Assembly (NCBI GenBank): GCA_964437335.1
Contig: CAYTGL010000010.1
Location: 14,699-78,698, forward strand
Source: JAITWN01 sp964437335
Lineage (GTDB): Bacteria > Pseudomonadota > Gammaproteobacteria > SZUA-140
Length of the DNA stretch: 64,000 nucleotides
Reading direction: 5' to 3'
In this document: piece by piece, positions 53,398 to 63,148 of the stretch
How positions within the stretch are numbered: position 1 is the stretch's first letter
Layout: each line of letters begins with the position of its first letter
The notes under the pieces: generated by a model
Seen by the model: the letters and a program-made list of their open reading frames with translations, nothing else
Told to the model about the DNA's origin: nothing
The model's database searches: none
Translations under genes and position numbers: made by a program

Positions 53398-55188
53398 ATG
53401 AAGAGTACGATCCGTTACGGGGATTACCTGCGGGAACTCGGCGCCGGGCGACGCGAGGTTCGCGCGGTGGATGTCATGCTGCCGGTCCGGCGCGGCGACG
53501 ATGGCCGGCCGATTCCGGCGACGCCCGCGAGGCTGAAGCTGAAGGGCAGCGAGGTGGTCGCCCTGCTCAGGCCCTATGTCTACGCGCGGTTCGCGGAGCA
53601 GTTCAGGGCCGTCGTGCCGCTGGCGCTCTATCTGGCGTTGTTTCAGATCCTCATCCTGCGTCAGCTGGTCGACAACTCCTGGCTCATCACCGGCGGCCTG
53701 TTCGCGGTGATCGTCGGCCTGATGTTCTTCATGGAGGGGCTGAAGCTTGGTCTGATGCCGTTCGGAGAACTCATAGGCAAGACTCTCCCGCGCAAGTCGC
53801 CATTGCCCGTAGTGCTGTTCATCACGCTGCTGCTGGGCATCGGCGTGACCTTCGCGGAGCCGGCCATTGGCGCCTTGCAGGCTGCCGGCCAGAACGTTTC
53901 GGCAGAACGGGCGCCGTATCTCTGGGCGCTGCTCAACCAATGGACGGATGTACTCGTGCTGGTCGTCGGCGCCAGCGTCGGCCTGGCCGCGGTGATCGGA
54001 ACGCTGCGTTTTCTGTATGGCTGGAGCCTGAAGCCGCTGATCTATCTGACCCTGGTGCCAATCCTGGGCCTGACCGTGTTCGGCGCGATGGACCCCGAGC
54101 TCGCCAAGGTCATGGGGCTTGCGTGGGATACCGGCGCGGTGACGACCGGTCCGGTCACGGTTCCGCTGGTGCTTGCGCTCGGTATCGGGATCGCAGCCGC
54201 CGCGGGCAAGGGCGATTCGGGCTTGTCGGGCTTCGGGATCGTCACGCTTGCCTCGCTGTTCCCGGTTATCGGCGTGTTTATGCTGGCGATGTATGTGTCC
54301 GCGACATCCACTCCTGCCGATATCATCGTTTTCGCGGCCGAGGCCGCAGCCACCGTCGACACCGGCGTGCTTCCCTGGTATCAGCGGAGCCCCGGCCTCG
54401 AAGTGATCATGGGGGTCAGGGCGATCCTCCCGCTGGTGCTGTTCCTGTTCTTCATTCTTGCGATAATTCTGCGCGAGAAGCTGCCGCGTCCGGGCGAGAT
54501 GTTGTTGGGCATCGGCTTGACGATTTTCGGCATGTGTATTTTCAACATCGGCCTGACCTACGGTCTGTCGATGCTCGGCAGCAGCGCCGGATCCCTCGTC
54601 CCGGCGGCCTTTATGGAAGTCACCGGCGCAAGCGGATCACCGCTTTATATCTACCAGGTCGGCCTGATCCTCGCGCTGGTATTCGCCTGGGTGCTCGGCT
54701 TCGGCGCGACGATGGCCGAGCCGGCGCTCAATGCGCTCGGCGTCACCGCGGAGCAGCTGACCAATGGCTTCTTCAGGAAACGCGCGCTGATCATGGCCGT
54801 TTCAATCGGCGTGGCCTGTGGCATAACGGCCGGCGTCACCAAGCTCATATTCGACCTGCCGCTGGCATGGTTGGTCGTGCCGCCGTACCTGTTGGCGGTA
54901 TTCCTCACGGCGATCTCGTCGGAGGAGTTCGTCAACGTGGCCTGGGACAGCGCGGGGGTCACCACCGGTCCGATCACGGTCCCGCTGGTACTGGCGATGG
55001 GGCTGGGTCTCGGCAATGCCACCCACGCCGTTGAGGGTTTCGGGATCCTGTGTCTCGCCTCGATCGGCCCGATCATCAGCGTGTTGCTTGCCGGGCAATG
55101 GGCGCGATTCCAGGCCCATAGGCAGGCCAAAGCCGCTTCCAGCGAGCGACGCCACGGCCAGGAAGAGGAGGCCCAGGCACTGGTATGA
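53398..55188 (+). CDS. DUF1538 integral membrane protein (two-repeat transporter-like)
   Basis: A 596-residue polytopic inner-membrane protein. After about 80 mostly soluble residues come 12-14 hydrophobic segments arranged as two homologous halves about 275 residues apart: VTFAEPAIGAL near 148 and ATMAEPALNAL near 433; AWDTGAVTTGPVTVPLVLALG near 243 and AWDSAGVTTGPITVPLVLAMG near 516. Such paired discontinuous TTGP(V/I)TVPLV motifs look like substrate- or ion-binding hairpins of a secondary transporter. The DUF1538 family is, to my knowledge, uncharacterised. The stop overlaps the start of a PII-like gene (ATGA), and a second PII-like gene follows, so a PII-gated transport function is inferred. 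Confidence 0.88.
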   Translation: MKSTIRYGDYLRELGAGRREVRAVDVMLPVRRGDDGRPIPATPARLKLKGSEVVALLRPYVYARFAEQFRAVVPLALYLALFQILILRQLVDNSWLITGGLFAVIVGLMFFMEGLKLGLMPFGELIGKTLPRKSPLPVVLFITLLLGIGVTFAEPAIGALQAAGQNVSAERAPYLWALLNQWTDVLVLVVGASVGLAAVIGTLRFLYGWSLKPLIYLTLVPILGLTVFGAMDPELAKVMGLAWDTGAVTTGPVTVPLVLALGIGIAAAAGKGDSGLSGFGIVTLASLFPVIGVFMLAMYVSATSTPADIIVFAAEAAATVDTGVLPWYQRSPGLEVIMGVRAILPLVLFLFFILAIILREKLPRPGEMLLGIGLTIFGMCIFNIGLTYGLSMLGSSAGSLVPAAFMEVTGASGSPLYIYQVGLILALVFAWVLGFGATMAEPALNALGVTAEQLTNGFFRKRALIMAVSIGVACGITAGVTKLIFDLPLAWLVVPPYLLAVFLTAISSEEFVNVAWDSAGVTTGPITVPLVLAMGLGLGNATHAVEGFGILCLASIGPIISVLLAGQWARFQAHRQAKAASSERRHGQEEEAQALV

Positions 55189-55559
55189 ACGACAATCAAA
55201 TCACTTATATCACCGATGTATCCCTGATCACGTGCATCGTCGCGGTCGGACGCGCGGACGCGATCATCAAGGCTGCAAGGGACGTGGGCGCGACGGGCGC
55301 GATGGTCTACCATGCGCGCGGCATCGGTCCCCGCGAGCGGCTCGGTCTGCTCGGCATCGCGATCGAGGCGGAAAAGGAAGTCGTCAGTATCCTGGTCGCT
55401 TCGGATCATGAAGACATCGTCTTCGAGACAGTATTCCGCGCCGGAGAGCTTAATGTGCCGGGCGCCGGGATGGCCTATATGACGCGCCTCGACAGGATGG
55501 CCACTTATATTCCAGACGAGATCCTGAATCGCGCGCTCGGTCAGAAGGCTGCGAAATGA
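55185..55559 (+). CDS. PII-like signalling protein 1
   Basis: A 124-residue protein of the PII (GlnB/GlnK) superfamily. The strand-helix-strand order fits: VSLITCIVAVGRADAIIKAARDVGATGAMVYHARG, then VVSILVASDHEDIVFETVFRAG, then a B-loop-like NVPGAGMAYMTRLDRM. The T-loop is short (GIGPRERLGLLGI), with no YRGAEY uridylylation site, so control by GlnD is unlikely. Nucleotide binding is plausible but not provable here. It is coupled by ATGA overlaps to the DUF1538 gene before it and the second PII-like gene after it. Confidence 0.83.
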   Translation: MNDNQITYITDVSLITCIVAVGRADAIIKAARDVGATGAMVYHARGIGPRERLGLLGIAIEAEKEVVSILVASDHEDIVFETVFRAGELNVPGAGMAYMTRLDRMATYIPDEILNRALGQKAAK

Positions 55560-55936
55560 CATTGCCCGGGCCGACGCCGATTAACATATCGGCGGCAAAG
55601 CTGATCTATTGTATTGTGCCCGACGACGGGACGGACAAGCATCTGCTGCAAATACTGCGCGACCGGCATGGCATCACCCGGGCAAACAGCAGCGCCTGCA
55701 GGTCAGTATCCATGCTGCGGGCCGCTGCCTCGCGGCGCGGCAAGCTGCCCGAGCCGCAGCTCGCGCGCCTCGTGACGGTGATCGTTGATGAGGATCAGGC
55801 GGACAAGCTTTTCGACTTCGTTTATGAGCACGCCAGGGTGGGTCGGCCGGGCGGCGGGATGGCCCTGATGGCCAGGGTCGCGCACGCGACGCCCTTTCTG
55901 ATGCCGGCCGGGGTTGCCGACGAAACTGGCGAATAA
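55556..55936 (+). CDS. PII-like signalling protein 2
   Basis: A 126-residue second PII-superfamily protein, diverged from the first. It starts with strand KLIYCIVPDDGTDKHLLQILRDRHGITRANSSACRS, followed by LARLVTVIVDEDQADKLFDFVYEHARVGRPGGGMALMARV, whose glycine-rich turn matches the B-loop place. The T-loop region is basic (MLRAAASRRGKLPEP) and again lacks YRGAEY. Two different PII-like subunits in one operon could form heterotrimers or separate sensors for the DUF1538 protein. It is convergent with glgX, 37 bases between stops. Confidence 0.75.
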   Translation: MTLPGPTPINISAAKLIYCIVPDDGTDKHLLQILRDRHGITRANSSACRSVSMLRAAASRRGKLPEPQLARLVTVIVDEDQADKLFDFVYEHARVGRPGGGMALMARVAHATPFLMPAGVADETGE

Positions 55937-55973
55937 TGCGAGCGGACGCGGCTTTCCGCCAATGCAGGCAATC

Positions 55974-58124
55974 TCATCGCGCGGTCTCGCTTTGCCCGGG
56001 AACCGGCAGCGCCAGCACGACCATTGAGCGTGGTTGCACCACATAATCCGTTTGAGCGACGGGTGGCGCCTGAACCCATGGCTGGAAATCATCGGGGGAT
56101 GCCAGCGCGGTGTCGACACAGCGCCGCCAGGCCTGTTTGCTCCCGCTGGGCGCGGGCGGTAACTCGAAGACAAGCGGCTCCCACCAGGCGTTGAGCATGC
56201 CGTGCAGCAGAAACCGCGCGCGCAGGCTGCGCAATGTAAAGGCCAGCGCGCGTGACTGCGCGCTCCAGTCCGGCGCGTGCAGCGTCACGCCATGCCACTC
56301 GACAGGCGCCCGGCGCAACAGCTCGTTGAGACTGAGGCTGCCGTCTACCGCCAGGACATCGCGGCGCTGACGGAAGGCGCAGGTTTCCTTGACGAAACGA
56401 TGAATATCGGCGTGGCGTTCGAGCAGGCCCCAGTCCAGCCAGGTGAGTTCATTGTCATGGCAATAGGCATTGTTATTGCCGTGCTGGGTGCGGCGCATCT
56501 CATCACCCATCAACAGCATGGGGGTGCCGGCCGACAGCATTTGCAGGGTGATGAAGTTTTTCACCTGCCGGTTGCGCAGTGACTCGACGACGGCGTCATC
56601 AGTGGGCCCTTCCACGCCGCAATTCCAACTGTGGTTGTCGTTGGCGCCATCACGATTGTTTTCACCATTGGCCTCATTGTGTTTGTCGTTGTAGGACACC
56701 AGGTCATTGAGGGTAAAGCCATCGTGACAGGTGACGAAATTGATGCTTTGCTCGGCTTCGCGCTCTTTGTGCCCGTAAATATCCGGGCTGCCGAGCAGGC
56801 GCGAGGCGATGGCGGATACGGAGCCGTCGCTCTTCAGAAACCGTCGCACGTCATCACGAAAACGGCCGTTCCATTCCCGCCAGGCATCGCCCACGAAGCT
56901 CCCGACCTGGTACAGCCCGGCGGCATCCCACGCCTCGGCGATCAGACTGGTGCCGGCGAGTACGGGATCGGATTCGATGTCCCACAAAACCGGCGGGTTG
57001 GGTAAGGGCTGTCCTGTCTGATCGCGCGAGAGGATCGATGCGAGATCGAACCGGAAGCCGTCGACGTGCATTTGAGTGACCCAGTAACGCAGGCTGTCCT
57101 GGATCATGCGGCGCACGATGGGCTGGTTGGCGTTCAAGGTATTGCCGCAGCCGGTATAGTCGGCGTAACGGGATTTGTCCGGTTCGAGGATGTAATAGAA
57201 TTCATTGGCCAGGCCGCGATAACTCAATGTCGGGCCATTCCGCCCGCCTTCGGTAGTGTGATTGAAGACCACATCGAGAATGACTTCTATGCCGGCGCGG
57301 TGCAGCGCCTTGACCATATCGCGAAATTCATCGAGCGCGGCGAGCGGCGCCTTGTTTGAGCTGTAGGCGTGATGCGGCGCGAAAAACGAAATCGGCTGAT
57401 AACCCCAGTAATTCACCTTGCCTGATGGGGCGTCGAACGGATCGAACTGAAACACCGGCAATAACTCGACCGCGGTAATGCCCAGATCCTGCAGATAAGG
57501 GATCTTGTCGATCACGCCAGCATAGGTGCCGCGTCTGTTCGCCGCCACGCCGGAGCTCGGGTGAGCCGTGAATCCGCGTACATGCATCTCGTAGATCACC
57601 ATTTCGGCAAGCGGCCGCCTGAGCGGTTGATCTCCTTCCCAGTCGTAGCGGGCAGGATCGGCCACGATGCTTTTCATTGCGGTGGCCGCGTTGTCGCCGG
57701 GCCTGCAGGCGGCGGCGCGATCGTAACGATCGGGGACAGCTACGGCAAGACCATACGGATCGAGCAATACCTTCTCGCCATCGAAAAGCAGTCCCTGCTG
57801 CGGCGCCAGCGGTCCGTGCGCGCGATACGCATAGACCTGTCCAGCCTTGAGGCCCGGCACGAACGCATGCCAGTAGTGATAGGTGCGATGACGGTTGCTA
57901 TCGAGCGGGATCACTGTTGCAGGCTGTGCCGCGTTCACATCATCGAACAACAGCAACTCTACCCGGTCCGCGCTGCGGGAGAAAACGCTGAAGTTAACTC
58001 CATTCTCCAGTACCGTGGCGCCCAACGGTGCGCTCGATCCGGCTATCGCGGCACTGCTAACGGATTGCAGGTCAGAAGTATGGCGTTTCCCGGTTTCGGG
58101 GCGGCTGAGTCCTTCTGTTTCCAC
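55974..58124 (-). CDS. glgX: Glycogen debranching enzyme GlgX
   Basis: A 716-residue GH13 isoamylase-type enzyme cleaving alpha-1,6 branches of phosphorylase-limit glycogen. It has an N-terminal CBM48-like domain (GATVLENGVNFSVFSRSADRVELLLF) and the GH13 regions DVVFNHT, DGFRFDLASIL (nucleophile Asp), LIAEAWDAAG (acid Glu) and NFVTCHDGFTLNDLV. Its length is somewhat above E. coli GlgX (657) and typical of the wider TreX/GlgX group. It follows glgP by 2 bases and belongs to the xfp-glgP-glgX operon. Confidence 0.95.
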   Translation of the reverse strand: METEGLSRPETGKRHTSDLQSVSSAAIAGSSAPLGATVLENGVNFSVFSRSADRVELLLFDDVNAAQPATVIPLDSNRHRTYHYWHAFVPGLKAGQVYAYRAHGPLAPQQGLLFDGEKVLLDPYGLAVAVPDRYDRAAACRPGDNAATAMKSIVADPARYDWEGDQPLRRPLAEMVIYEMHVRGFTAHPSSGVAANRRGTYAGVIDKIPYLQDLGITAVELLPVFQFDPFDAPSGKVNYWGYQPISFFAPHHAYSSNKAPLAALDEFRDMVKALHRAGIEVILDVVFNHTTEGGRNGPTLSYRGLANEFYYILEPDKSRYADYTGCGNTLNANQPIVRRMIQDSLRYWVTQMHVDGFRFDLASILSRDQTGQPLPNPPVLWDIESDPVLAGTSLIAEAWDAAGLYQVGSFVGDAWREWNGRFRDDVRRFLKSDGSVSAIASRLLGSPDIYGHKEREAEQSINFVTCHDGFTLNDLVSYNDKHNEANGENNRDGANDNHSWNCGVEGPTDDAVVESLRNRQVKNFITLQMLSAGTPMLLMGDEMRRTQHGNNNAYCHDNELTWLDWGLLERHADIHRFVKETCAFRQRRDVLAVDGSLSLNELLRRAPVEWHGVTLHAPDWSAQSRALAFTLRSLRARFLLHGMLNAWWEPLVFELPPAPSGSKQAWRRCVDTALASPDDFQPWVQAPPVAQTDYVVQPRSMVVLALPVPGQSETAR

Positions 58125-58126
58125 TT

Positions 58127-60646
58127 TTATAATTTCACGCTCACCGGTTTCACATGCCAGATCTCGTCACAATATTCGGCGATCGCGCGATCAGAGGAGA
58201 ACTTGCCGCTGCGCGCGGTGTTCAGGATCGACATGCGCGTCCACTCGTCCTGCTTCCGCCAAGCCGCATTCACCTGGTCCTGGCAGTCGATATAGGCCGC
58301 ATAATCGGCGAGCACCAGAAACGGATCAGACTGGATCAGGTTGTCCACCAGCGGCCGGAAGACCTCGGTATCGCCGCGTGAGAAGTGGCCGTTGCCGATC
58401 AAATCCAGTGCTGCGCGCAGGCCGGCGTTGCCCGCGAAGTAGTCGCCCGGACGGTAACCCTCACGTTTGACGCGCGCCACCTCCTCGGCCGTCAGGCCAA
58501 ACAGGAAGAAATTCTCCGCGCCGACCTCCTCGCGTATTTCCACGTTGGCGCCGTCGAGAGTGCCAATGGTGAGCGCGCCGTTCATCATGAATTTCATGTT
58601 GCCGGTGCCCGAGGCCTCCAGGCCCGCAGTGGATATCTGCTCCGACAGGTCCGCGGCCGGGTAGGTGAGATGCGCGTTTTGCACGTTGAAATTCGGCACG
58701 AAGACGACCTTCATGCGCGTGTTCACCTCCGGGTCGGTATTGACCGTCGCGGCGACCGCGTTGATGAGTTTGATGACGCGCTTGGCCATGAAATATCCGG
58801 GCGCGGCCTTGCCGCCGAAGATGAAGGCGCGCTGCGGCAGCGCCAGCGCCGGGTTTTCCTTCAGACGCAGATACATCGTGATGATGTGCAGGACGTTCAG
58901 ATGCTGGCGCTTGTATTCGTGAATGCGCTTGACCTGGATATCGAACAGCCATTCCGGGTCGATTTCAATGCCGGTATGTGCACGGATGTAATTGGCGAAC
59001 CGCTCCTTGTTGGCCTGCTTGACCGCGCGCCATGCCGTACGGAACCCGACTTCAGTCGCATAACGTTCCAGCTGGCGCAACTCGCCCATGTCGGTGAGCC
59101 AGCGATCGCCGATCGTGTCATTGAGCAGCGTACGCAGGCCGGGGTTGGACAGCGCCAGGAAACGGCGCGGAGTCACGCCGTTGGTCTTGTTGCTGAAACG
59201 CTCCGGCCACAACTGGTAAAAATCCTTGAGCACGCTGGCCTTGAGCAGGTCGGAGTGCAGCGCGGCGACGCCGTTGATTGCGTGGCTGCCTACCGTGGCC
59301 AGATGCGCCATGCGCACGCGCCGCTCTCCCGCTTCATCGATCAGCGACATGCGGGCGATGCGCGGTTCATCATCGGGAAAACGTGCCCGTACTTCAGAGA
59401 GAAAGCGGCGGTTGATCTCGTTGATGATCTCCAGATGGCGCGGCAGCAGGGCGGCGAACATCGGCAGCGGCCAGGTCTCCAGCGCCTCGGGCAGCAGCGT
59501 ATGATTGGTATAGCCGAAGGTGTCAACAGTAATAGTCCAGGCCTTTTCCCAATCGAGGTAACGCTCATCCACCAGCAGGCGCATCAATTCGGCCACGCCT
59601 ATGGAAGGATGCGTATCGTTGAGCTGCACCGCAAAGCGCTGCGCGAACCGCTCGATCGGTTCGCCGGCCAATTCGAGCAGGTGCAACATATCCTGCAGTG
59701 AACAGGAGACGAAGAAATACTGCTGTCCCAGCCGCAGGCGCTTGCCGATCTGCGGTTCGTCGTTGGGATACAGCACCTTGGTCACGGTTTCGGAGAGCAT
59801 TTTTTCGTTGACCGCCTGGTAATAATCGCCGGTGTTGAAGGCCTGGAAGTCGAAAGACTCCACCGCTTCAGCGTTCCACAGGCGCAGCGTATTGCAAGTG
59901 TTGACGCCATAACCCTGGATCGGAGTGTCGTAGGCCACGCCCTTCACCACCCGGTCCGGCACCCAGCGCACCCGGTAGTTGCCTGCATCATCCTGGAAGG
60001 ATTCGGTGTGGCCTCCCCAGTTGACGTAATAGGCCAGTTCGGGTTTGGCGATCTCCCAGGGATTGCCATAACGCAACCACTTGTCGGTGATCTCGGTCTG
60101 CCAGCCGTCGCGAATCTCCTGATCGAAGATGCCAAACTCGTAACGAATGCCATAACCGATCGCCGGGCGTTGCAGGCTGGCGAGCGAATCGAGATAGCAG
60201 GCCGCGAGCCGGCCCAAGCCGCCGTTGCCAAGGCCCGGCTCTTCCTCGCAGGCCAGCACGGCATCAAAATCCTGGCCCAGCGCGGCAACGGCCTGACGCG
60301 CCGCCTGTTCCACGCCGAGATTGACCAGGTTGTTGCCGAGATGCGGACCCATCAGGAATTCCGCCGACAGATAACACGCGATCTTGCGCTTGAGGTCGAA
60401 ATAGGTCTGAGTCGTATTGGTCCAGCGTTCCTGCATGCGATCGCGTATCGCCAGTGCGAGTGCGCGGTAATAGTCGTGCGTTGTTGCGACTGCCGGCATA
60501 CGACCCAGGGAAAAGCGCAGGTGATCGGCAATTGCCTGCTGCAGCTCAGGCGCCTGCATGCCGGTGCGAACCGCCGCATCTGAAATCGTGACCACGGTTT
60601 TGGCTGCGGGTTTGCTTTCAGGTTTGGCGGGTGTCTTGGTCGTCAT
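58127..60646 (-). CDS. glgP: Glycogen/alpha-glucan phosphorylase
   Basis: An 839-residue PLP-dependent phosphorylase releasing glucose-1-phosphate from glycogen. The PLP region EASGTGNMKFMMNGALTIGTLDGANVEI carries the cofactor Lys. Substrate and phosphate-site segments VQLNDTHPSIGVAELMRLLVDE, VKRIHEYKRQHLNVLHII and NGGLGRLAACYLDSLA are intact. Its first 35 residues are a Lys/Pro/Ala-rich extension before the family homology. It is 29 bases downstream of xfp and 2 bases upstream of glgX. Confidence 0.96.
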   Translation of the reverse strand: MTTKTPAKPESKPAAKTVVTISDAAVRTGMQAPELQQAIADHLRFSLGRMPAVATTHDYYRALALAIRDRMQERWTNTTQTYFDLKRKIACYLSAEFLMGPHLGNNLVNLGVEQAARQAVAALGQDFDAVLACEEEPGLGNGGLGRLAACYLDSLASLQRPAIGYGIRYEFGIFDQEIRDGWQTEITDKWLRYGNPWEIAKPELAYYVNWGGHTESFQDDAGNYRVRWVPDRVVKGVAYDTPIQGYGVNTCNTLRLWNAEAVESFDFQAFNTGDYYQAVNEKMLSETVTKVLYPNDEPQIGKRLRLGQQYFFVSCSLQDMLHLLELAGEPIERFAQRFAVQLNDTHPSIGVAELMRLLVDERYLDWEKAWTITVDTFGYTNHTLLPEALETWPLPMFAALLPRHLEIINEINRRFLSEVRARFPDDEPRIARMSLIDEAGERRVRMAHLATVGSHAINGVAALHSDLLKASVLKDFYQLWPERFSNKTNGVTPRRFLALSNPGLRTLLNDTIGDRWLTDMGELRQLERYATEVGFRTAWRAVKQANKERFANYIRAHTGIEIDPEWLFDIQVKRIHEYKRQHLNVLHIITMYLRLKENPALALPQRAFIFGGKAAPGYFMAKRVIKLINAVAATVNTDPEVNTRMKVVFVPNFNVQNAHLTYPAADLSEQISTAGLEASGTGNMKFMMNGALTIGTLDGANVEIREEVGAENFFLFGLTAEEVARVKREGYRPGDYFAGNAGLRAALDLIGNGHFSRGDTEVFRPLVDNLIQSDPFLVLADYAAYIDCQDQVNAAWRKQDEWTRMSILNTARSGKFSSDRAIAEYCDEIWHVKPVSVKL

Positions 60647-60675
60647 GACAATACGGGCTCCAGATCATTTACTGG

Positions 60676-63078
60676 TCAGTAGGGCCACACCCAATTGGTG
60701 ATCTCTTCGCGGTCGGTGCCGTGCTCATGGGCATAGTTCAGGTTGGAGATGATCTCGTTCTTCATCTGTTCCTTCAGATGCGCGGCACGGGCGGCCAGTC
60801 CCGGCACCCGATCGATCACGTCAATCACCAGCGTGAAGCGATCGGTCTGGTTCAGGATCGCCAGCTCCAGCGGCGTATTGATATTGCCGCGTTCCTTGTA
60901 GCCGCGCACATGCAGGTTCTCGTGATTCTTGAAGCGATAGGCCAGCTTGTGGATCAGCCATGGATAGCCGTGGAAATTGAAGATCACCGGTTTGTTGGTG
61001 GTGAACAGGCTGTCGAATTCCCGGTCGGTGGAGCCATGCGGGTGCTCGCTCGCCGGTTGCAGCTTGAAGAGATCGACCACGTTAACGAAGCGGACTTTCA
61101 GCTCCGGCAATTTCTCGCGCAGTATCGCGGTCGCGGCGAGCGCTTCCTGGGTCGCGACATCGCCGCAGGCGGCGATGACCACATCCGGTTCCACGCCTTC
61201 ATCATTACTGGCGCGCGGCCAGATCCCGATGCCCTTGGCGCAGTGCACGCCGGCCTCATGAATGGTGCTGAACTGCAGGTGTTTCTGCTTGTCGGCGACG
61301 ATCACGTTGATGCAGTCGGTGGAGCGCAAACAATGATCGGCAACCGCCAGCAGGGTGTTCGCATCGGGCGGCAGATAGATGCGGGTGACGCTCGGACTCT
61401 TGTTGGTGACCAGGTCGATGAAGCCCGGATCCTGATGCGAGAAGCCGTTGTGATCCTGCCGCCATACCGTCGAGGACAGCAGGATATTCTGCGACGCCAC
61501 CGGGGCGCGCCAGGGCACATGGTTTTTGCTGATGTCCAGCCACTTGGCATGCTGGTTGAACATCGAATCGAACACATGCGCAAAGGCTTCGTAGGTATGG
61601 AAGAAACCGTGACGGCCCGTCAGCAGATAACCCTCCAGCCAGCCGATCAGGGTATGTTCGGACAGCATCTCCATGACCCGCCCATCGCGGGACAATTCGC
61701 CGCCATCGGCGTCTTCGGGTAAATAATCCGCCATCCAGGTCTTCTTGCTGACTTCGTATACCGACTGCAGGCGGTTCGATGCGGTTTCATCGGGACCGAA
61801 GACGCGGAAGTTGGTCATGTTGTCGCGCATGACATCGCGCAGGAATTCACCCAGCGGTTTGGTGTTTTCGTGCAGCACCTGGCCGGCCTTCTTCACCTCC
61901 ACCGCGTAATTGCGGAAATCCGGCAGCTTCAGGTCCTTGCGCAGCAGGCCGCCGTTGGCGTGCGGGTTGGCGCTCATGCGCCGCGTCCCCGCCGGAGACA
62001 GCGCGCGCAGCTCCGGGATCAACTGTCCATTCGCATCGAACAGTTCTTCGGGCTTGTAGCCCTTGAGCCAATCTTCAAGCAGCCTCAGGTGTTTGGGATT
62101 GGTGCGCACATCGGAGAACGGCACCTGGTGCGAGCGCCAGGAGCCTTCCGCCTTGTGGCCGTTGATCTCTTTGGGGCCGGTCCAGCCCTTGGGCGAACGC
62201 AGCACGATCATCGGCCAGCGCGGGCGCTCGGCCTTGCCGCTGTCGCGCGCCACCTTTTGAATCGCGCGGATATCGGCGATCGCCGTATCCAGCGTGGCCG
62301 CCATCTTCTGATGCATCTCGCCGGGATCGTTTCCTTCCACGAAGTAAGGCGTGTAACCGTAACCGATGAACAGCGCCTCCAGTTCCTGATGACTGATGCG
62401 CGCCAGAATGGTCGGGTTTGCGATCTTGTAGCCGTTCAGATTCAGGATCGGCAGCACCGCGCCGTCACGGATCGGGTTGATGAATTTGTTCGAGTGCCAG
62501 GCCGTCGCGAGCGGGCCGGTCTCCGCCTCGCCGTCTCCGACTACGCAGGCGACAATCAGGTCGGGGCTGTCGAGTACCGCGCCGTAGGCATGGGATACGC
62601 TGTAACCCAGTTCACCGCCCTCATGGATCGATCCCGGTGTCTCCGGCGTGACGTGGCTGCCGATGTGGCCGGGAAAGGAAAATTGCTTGAAGAATTTGCG
62701 CAGGCCCTCGGCGTCTTCGCTCTTGTCCGGATAGATTTCGGAATAGGTTCCTTCCAGATAGGTCGGCCCGAGCACGCCCGGCGCGCCATGGCCGGGGCCG
62801 GCCATGAAGACCACGTCAAGGTCATCGCGCTTGATGACGCGATTCATGTGTGCCCAGACGAACGACAAGGCCGGACTGGCGCCCCAGTGGCCCAGCAAAC
62901 GGTGTTTAACGTGTTCGATCTTGAGCGGCTCCTTGAGCAGCGGGTTGTCGCGCAGATAGATCATGCCGACAGAGAGGTAGTTACACGCACGCCACCAAGC
63001 ATCCATCAGCCGCAGTTCGTCTGGGTTGAGCGGATTACCGGCGGGCGATTTTTGTTTGGTTAGAGTTTCATTCAACAT
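60676..63078 (-). CDS. xfp: Phosphoketolase (xylulose-5-P/fructose-6-P)
   Basis: An 800-residue thiamine-diphosphate enzyme splitting xylulose-5-phosphate or fructose-6-phosphate into acetyl phosphate and an aldose phosphate. Family motifs: LLGHWGASPALSFVWAH, AGPGHGAPGVLGPTYLEGTYSE, the ThDP site VVGDGEAETGPLATAWHSNK, SHQVPFSD and RDHNGFSHQDPG-like QDHNGFSHQDPGFID. The length is typical. It is the first gene of the operon, preceded by AAGGAGACAGC on its own strand. With glgP and glgX it can turn glycogen into acetyl phosphate. No acetate kinase is seen. Confidence 0.96.
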   Translation of the reverse strand: MLNETLTKQKSPAGNPLNPDELRLMDAWWRACNYLSVGMIYLRDNPLLKEPLKIEHVKHRLLGHWGASPALSFVWAHMNRVIKRDDLDVVFMAGPGHGAPGVLGPTYLEGTYSEIYPDKSEDAEGLRKFFKQFSFPGHIGSHVTPETPGSIHEGGELGYSVSHAYGAVLDSPDLIVACVVGDGEAETGPLATAWHSNKFINPIRDGAVLPILNLNGYKIANPTILARISHQELEALFIGYGYTPYFVEGNDPGEMHQKMAATLDTAIADIRAIQKVARDSGKAERPRWPMIVLRSPKGWTGPKEINGHKAEGSWRSHQVPFSDVRTNPKHLRLLEDWLKGYKPEELFDANGQLIPELRALSPAGTRRMSANPHANGGLLRKDLKLPDFRNYAVEVKKAGQVLHENTKPLGEFLRDVMRDNMTNFRVFGPDETASNRLQSVYEVSKKTWMADYLPEDADGGELSRDGRVMEMLSEHTLIGWLEGYLLTGRHGFFHTYEAFAHVFDSMFNQHAKWLDISKNHVPWRAPVASQNILLSSTVWRQDHNGFSHQDPGFIDLVTNKSPSVTRIYLPPDANTLLAVADHCLRSTDCINVIVADKQKHLQFSTIHEAGVHCAKGIGIWPRASNDEGVEPDVVIAACGDVATQEALAATAILREKLPELKVRFVNVVDLFKLQPASEHPHGSTDREFDSLFTTNKPVIFNFHGYPWLIHKLAYRFKNHENLHVRGYKERGNINTPLELAILNQTDRFTLVIDVIDRVPGLAARAAHLKEQMKNEIISNLNYAHEHGTDREEITNWVWPY

Positions 63079-63120
63079 GCTGTCTCCTTATTACTGTTTA
63101 CTGTCAGTGGGCACTTTGGC

Positions 63121-63148
63121 TTGACATTAAATATGTTTACTTTATTCC
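63121..63148 (+). promoter_or_regulatory. Possible promoter of the ABC ATPase gene
   Basis: TTGACA (63121-63126), a consensus -35, is followed after 16 bases by TATTCC, a weak -10. It lies 119 bases upstream of ATG 63268, within the 189-base divergent region shared with xfp. Confidence 0.3.
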
